A stretch of DNA of 64,000 bases. It comes from Hymenobacter jejuensis. Its GTDB lineage: Bacteria; Bacteroidota; Bacteroidia; Cytophagales; Hymenobacteraceae. The stretch is from NCBI RefSeq assembly GCF_006337165.1, contig NZ_CP040896.1, positions 620,001 to 684,000 of the forward strand. Reading direction: 5' to 3'. The notes under the pieces were generated by a model. It worked only from the letters and a program-made list of their open reading frames with translations. It was not told the origin of the DNA and did not search any database. Of this stretch, positions 60,111 to 64,000 are shown piece by piece. Position 1 is the stretch's first letter. Each line of letters begins with the position of its first letter. The position numbers and the translations under genes are program-made.

Positions 60111-62942
60111 ATGAAACCACTGCTACGCCTGGGGTTGGTGCTGGTGTCACTTTTTTTGTTTCATTTCCAGCCGCTCATGGCCCAGACGCGGCCGGTGGCG
60201 CCGGGCACCTCCCTGCAACTAGGCACACTCGTGTTCAAGCTCCGGCCAGAGCTGCGCGAGGCGGCCAGCCCCGATGCGGTAGCCGTGCCGGCGTTGCAAA
60301 AAGCCTTGCAGCAGCTACACGCCACTAATCTTCAGCAGAAATTTCCGCGCTCGCTTGCGCCCGACCCCGAAAAGCCGGGCGCCGTCGACCTGCGGCTGGT
60401 CTATCAGATCCGGTTTAGCACGGACGTGGCGCCCGAAAAAGCCTGCCGCAGCCTGCTGCAAACCGGTGCCGTGGAGTACGCCGAACCGCTTTATACCCGC
60501 GAACCGCTCACGCAGCCCAACGACCCGCTGGCCGATTCGACGCGCGCCGACGGCCAGTATTACCTGAAAAACATTCAGGCGTACCGCGCCTGGGACGTGA
60601 CCAAAGGCGACACCAGCATCGTGATCGGCATCACGGACACGGGCACGCGCTACACCCACGAAGACCTCAAGGACCAGTACAAACGCAACTACGCCGACCC
60701 CGTCGACGGCCTTGACAACGACCGCGACGGGTACGTCGATAACTTTCGGGGCTGGGATCTGGCTGATAACGACAACGATGCGTTCCGGCAGTTGGGCAAC
60801 GCGCACGGCGTGCAGGTCACGGGCTGCGCGGTTGGGCGCGCCGATAACGGCGTGGGTTTGGCGGGCGTCGGGTACGCCTGCAAGTTTTTGCCCCTGAAGA
60901 TATATCCCACCAACTCGACCGGGTATTTTGCTGGTTATGAGGCCATTGTATACGCCGCTGATCACGGCTGCCAGGTCATCAATATGTCGTGGGGCGGCGC
61001 GGAAGGAAAATCGCGGTTTGAGCAGGATGTGATCAATTACGCTGCTATCAACCGCGATGCGGTGCTGGTGGCAGCCGCTGGCAACACCAAAGGCGATTTC
61101 GATTATTACCCTGCCAGCTACGATCACGTGCTTTCCGTGGCCCAACTGACTGCCACCGACGCCATTACGGACTACACCACCTACAGCTACCATGTAGCGC
61201 TGGCGGCACCCGGACTTAACATTCTGAGCACCAACGGCTACAATGACGCTGACTACGCTTTGCTGTTTGGTGGGTCTTCGTTTTCAGCGCCTATGGTGGC
61301 GGGGGCGGCGGGCCTAGTAAGGGCTCGGTTTCCGCAGTACAATTCGCAGCAGGTAGCGGCTCAGCTGCGACAGTCCGCGGACGATATCTATGCTATTGCC
61401 GCCAACACGGCTTACCGCGACAAGCTGGGCAAGGGCCGTCTGAACGTGCACCGCGCCGTGGCCCTCACCGACCTGCGCGCCGTACAGATCACGGCCAGCA
61501 CCTTTGCTCCCAGCCGCCTTGTGCAGCCGCCCGGCGATTCGCTCAGATTAGGCATTGAGATTCAGAACCTTCTGCAACCTGTTGACAATCTGACGATTAC
61601 ATTAACTTCTCTTTCCCCCTATCTCACTGTCCCGCAGGGTACGTATAGTGCGGGCAGCCTGCCTACGCTGGGCCGCGCGACCAACGCCAGCAAGCCGTTT
61701 CGCCTGACGGTGGCAGGGCCGGTGCCACTGAACACGAAGGCCACGCTGCGGTACCATATTACGGCTGCCAACGGCTTTCAAGACGATCAGTATGTGAGTG
61801 TTACGCTCAATCCGGGGTATGCGGTGCTGGATGCAAACGAGCTGTTGCTGACCCTCACCAGCCGCGGCAACGTGGGCTACGACGGGCTGGGCGCCACTTG
61901 GGGCGAGAGCGTTGCGTACCAGAAAAGCGGGGCCCTGCTCTACGAAGGCGGTTTGCTGGTTGCTACCTCGCCCACGCGGGTTTCCGACCGGCTGCGCAAC
62001 GACCGCAAGAGCAGCGACGAGGACTTTTACCAGCTTGGCCAGCTTACCGTGCAGCAACCCGGCGCTCGCGCCGACCAAGAGGCCTTCGGAGTTTTTCAGG
62101 ATTCGTTGCCTGCTCTCACTAAGCAACGCACTGTGGGCGTGAAGGTTAGGCAGCACGCATACGCCTGGAGCGCGGCCCCCAACCGCGATTACGTGATTGT
62201 TGAATACAAGCTCCGGAACGTGACCGCCGACACGTTGCGCCCGCTGTATGCGGGCCTGTACATGGACTGGGATATGCTGCCCGAGCCCAATCGGAATGCG
62301 GCGGCCTGGGATTCGGTGCGGGCCATGGGCTACGCCTACGACAAGGGTTCGCCCAATTTTTATGCGGGCGTGAAGCTGCTGCAAGGCGGGCCCGCCACTT
62401 GCTACTCACTCGATAACCGGGCTCCGGCCGGCAGCCCGGTGTACCTGGCCGACGGGTTCAGCGCCGCCGAAAAATTTGTGGCACTCAGCAACGGCACGCG
62501 CCAGCGCACCGCCGACCCAACCAACGGCACCGATGTGTCGCAGGTAGTAGGTGCTACGCTGCGCGCCCTGGCACCCGGCGACTCTGCAACCGTTGCTTTT
62601 GCCGTTTTGGGCGCCAATACCTTAGCCCAACTCCAAGCGGCTGCCACGGCCGCCCAAGCCAAATACAACGCCGTGCTGCCTACACGCACCGCCACCCTCG
62701 CGGCTTCGTGGCAAGTATTTCCCAACCCTACCACCGGGCAGCTACGCGTGGAGCTACCCAGTGGCTTTATGAGCAGCGACTTGTTGCTGCTCAACTCGTT
62801 AGGCCAGGTTGTACAGACCGATAAAGTCCGAGCGCCAAATGTCACGCTGGACTTGCGCCGTTATCCGGCTGGCGTGTATGTGTTGCAAATTCGCGGACCG
62901 CACACGGTGTTGAGCAGGCGAATTGTTTTAAATCATAAGTAA
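60111..62942 (+). CDS. Subtilisin-like (S8) peptidase exported by T9SS
   Basis: 943 aa from MKPLL at 60111; an ATG two codons earlier also works. Signal peptide to ~residue 24. Propeptide-like region at ~30-150. Catalytic triad in S8 order: Asp176 in IGITDTGTRYTHEDL, His232 in NAHGVQVTG and Ser390 in GGSSFSAPMVAG, with Asn in VAAAGNTKGD for the oxyanion. A long beta-rich C-terminal part (~470-860) precedes a T9SS sorting domain (WQVFPNPTTGQLRVELP...YPAGVYVLQIRG...RRIVLNHK). Likely a secreted or cell-surface protease. All three triad residues are present, so probably active. Confidence 0.93.
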   Translation: MKPLLRLGLVLVSLFLFHFQPLMAQTRPVAPGTSLQLGTLVFKLRPELREAASPDAVAVPALQKALQQLHATNLQQKFPRSLAPDPEKPGAVDLRLVYQIRFSTDVAPEKACRSLLQTGAVEYAEPLYTREPLTQPNDPLADSTRADGQYYLKNIQAYRAWDVTKGDTSIVIGITDTGTRYTHEDLKDQYKRNYADPVDGLDNDRDGYVDNFRGWDLADNDNDAFRQLGNAHGVQVTGCAVGRADNGVGLAGVGYACKFLPLKIYPTNSTGYFAGYEAIVYAADHGCQVINMSWGGAEGKSRFEQDVINYAAINRDAVLVAAAGNTKGDFDYYPASYDHVLSVAQLTATDAITDYTTYSYHVALAAPGLNILSTNGYNDADYALLFGGSSFSAPMVAGAAGLVRARFPQYNSQQVAAQLRQSADDIYAIAANTAYRDKLGKGRLNVHRAVALTDLRAVQITASTFAPSRLVQPPGDSLRLGIEIQNLLQPVDNLTITLTSLSPYLTVPQGTYSAGSLPTLGRATNASKPFRLTVAGPVPLNTKATLRYHITAANGFQDDQYVSVTLNPGYAVLDANELLLTLTSRGNVGYDGLGATWGESVAYQKSGALLYEGGLLVATSPTRVSDRLRNDRKSSDEDFYQLGQLTVQQPGARADQEAFGVFQDSLPALTKQRTVGVKVRQHAYAWSAAPNRDYVIVEYKLRNVTADTLRPLYAGLYMDWDMLPEPNRNAAAWDSVRAMGYAYDKGSPNFYAGVKLLQGGPATCYSLDNRAPAGSPVYLADGFSAAEKFVALSNGTRQRTADPTNGTDVSQVVGATLRALAPGDSATVAFAVLGANTLAQLQAAATAAQAKYNAVLPTRTATLAASWQVFPNPTTGQLRVELPSGFMSSDLLLLNSLGQVVQTDKVRAPNVTLDLRRYPAGVYVLQIRGPHTVLSRRIVLNHK

Positions 62943-62962
62943 TTTATTATTAAGTATTTATA

Positions 62963-64000
62963 TTAATTCACTTTCCAGATATCCGGCCAATGCGTTGTGT
63001 AGCGTGGAGAGCGGAAAGCGGAACGGCCCTGCCAAACGGGGTCGCGGTCGGCGGCGACGGCGTAGCGCACCGTTTGGCGCCCATACCGAGCATTAAGCGT
63101 GTCGAGGGCAGCCATGAGTTTGCTGCTCTGCGCTAACAGTTCGGGCGACTTGGTAAACAAGCCCATTTGCCGTTGCGTGGCCGGTTCGAGGCCGCTGAGC
63201 ACGACGCCAGCTTTGTGATAAGACACACCCGGCCGGGCCAGCTCCTGCAGCCCGTGTAGAGCCGCTTGGGTAAGCTCGCTGGTGTCGTCGGAGGCACTGG
63301 CCAGCGTCACGACGGTGGTGTGGGTACTGGGGCCGGCAGTGGGCGCGTATTTATCGGTGCCGAGCAGTACCGTGAGCACGTGGGCGGCGCTGCCCTGCTG
63401 TCGTAGCTTTTCGGCCGCGCGGGCAACAAATGTGGCCACGGCTTCGCGAAGCAGACGATGCTCGCAGAGTGGCTTGCCAAAAGAGCGCGAATGCGTCAGG
63501 CTTCGCTTCGAGGCGCCAATGGACACCAACTGGCCCTCTTCGTCGCACTCCTGCGGGTCGAAGCTCAGGCAGGAGTGGCCGTGCAGTTCGCGCCACAACC
63601 GCACACCTACCACTCCGCCCATATGGCGCCGCACCCACGGCTCGGGCATTGCTGCCAGCTCAGCCGCCGTCCCGATGCCGTTGTCACGCAGCTTTAAAGC
63701 GTAGCGTCGCCCAATGCCCCACACATCCTCAATGGGCATGCGCCGGAGCGCGTCCTGCTGCTTGGCCTCTGTGTCGAGCACCCACACCCGCGGCTGCGTT
63801 TCCGGCAGCTTCCGGGCCAGGCGGTTGGCCAGCTTCGCCAACGTTTTGCTCGGCGCTACGCCCACGCAGGTCGGGATGCCTACGTGCTGGGCTACCGTAC
63901 GCTGAATTTCGGTGGCATACTGCACCAAATCAGGGGCGGCGTAGCGCAGGCCGGCCAAGTTCAGGAAAGCCTCGTCGATGGAATAGACCTCTACCTCGGG
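62963..64000 (-). CDS. umuC: Y-family DNA polymerase UmuC, N-terminus beyond the window
   Basis: Translesion DNA polymerase core of the SOS mutagenesis complex. The frame continues to the right edge with EVYSIDEAFLNLAG (catalytic SIDE motif), then VAPSKTLAKLANRLAR and EDVWGIGRRYALKLRDNGIGTAAELAAM (helix-hairpin-helix). SIGASKRSLTHSRSFGKPL and GLFTKSPELLAQSSKLMAALDTLNARYG in the C-terminal little-finger and tail are typical of UmuC rather than DinB. Its first ~100 codons lie outside the window, where a umuD is expected. Confidence 0.93.
   Translation of the reverse strand, partial: PEVEVYSIDEAFLNLAGLRYAAPDLVQYATEIQRTVAQHVGIPTCVGVAPSKTLAKLANRLARKLPETQPRVWVLDTEAKQQDALRRMPIEDVWGIGRRYALKLRDNGIGTAAELAAMPEPWVRRHMGGVVGVRLWRELHGHSCLSFDPQECDEEGQLVSIGASKRSLTHSRSFGKPLCEHRLLREAVATFVARAAEKLRQQGSAAHVLTVLLGTDKYAPTAGPSTHTTVVTLASASDDTSELTQAALHGLQELARPGVSYHKAGVVLSGLEPATQRQMGLFTKSPELLAQSSKLMAALDTLNARYGRQTVRYAVAADRDPVWQGRSAFRSPRYTTHWPDIWKVN

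Noticed and set aside
60315..61193. 292-codon minus-strand frame opposite the S8 peptidase
   Set aside because: Runs opposite the catalytic domain and has only Val/Arg/Gly-rich antisense composition.
1..64000. CRISPR array
   Set aside because: No series of regularly spaced identical repeats and no cas gene was seen on either strand.

Overview
The window looks like a chromosome segment of a Hymenobacter-like member of the Bacteroidota (Cytophagales). The signs are high G+C coding sequence with AT-rich intergenic spacers, a promoter of the Bacteroidetes type (TTTG-N20-TACTTTTG) before a tRNA gene, two TonB-dependent receptors, several secreted proteins ending in 'YPNP...G.Y' type IX secretion sorting domains, and almost no Shine-Dalgarno sites.

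Layout. 1-6.5 kb is ordinary chromosome: the 5' part of recQ, a conserved DNA-metabolism-like protein, a LolD-type ABC ATPase, a GH113-like glycosidase, sucC and an Ohr/OsmC peroxidase, ending at tRNA-Arg(CCG). From 6,529 to 27,360 a 20.8-kb element is integrated in the 3' end of that tRNA gene. A 15-bp direct repeat bounds it, an excisionase-like gene sits just inside attL, and a tyrosine recombinase sits just inside attR. Its cargo, left to right, is: a decayed helix-turn-helix gene; an FRG-domain protein with an unknown neighbour; a membrane/coiled-coil gene broken by one in-frame stop; a divergent family-A polymerase-like protein; a five-gene block (small protein, M28-like peptidase, CAP-domain protein, exported protein, unknown 247-aa protein) facing an XRE regulator; three small genes; and a long minus-strand defence operon. 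That operon runs DUF4145 protein, ABC-3C effector, ABC-3C middle component, DUF3732 ATPase, McrB, McrC and a 155-aa unknown. No relaxase, conjugation or virion genes are present.

27.4-64 kb is chromosome again: cupin, RidA, phosphoglycerate mutase, AI-2E transporter, an RsbQ-like hydrolase joined to a PAS histidine kinase, a TonB receptor behind a perfect palindrome, a lipoprotein, a fasciclin protein, four intact T9SS cargo proteins and one eroded one, universal stress proteins, a second TonB receptor, a DctA-like symporter, an exported hydrolase, a LytS/LytTR pair, PaaN, a subtilisin-like peptidase and the 3' part of umuC.

How the genes work together. The element appears to be an integrative defence island. 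ABC-3C and McrBC, both nucleic-acid-targeting NTPase/nuclease machines, are packed into what looks like one transcript, and the polymerase-like protein is the best candidate for a replication function. The flanking chromosome is dominated by envelope, secretion and stress genes.
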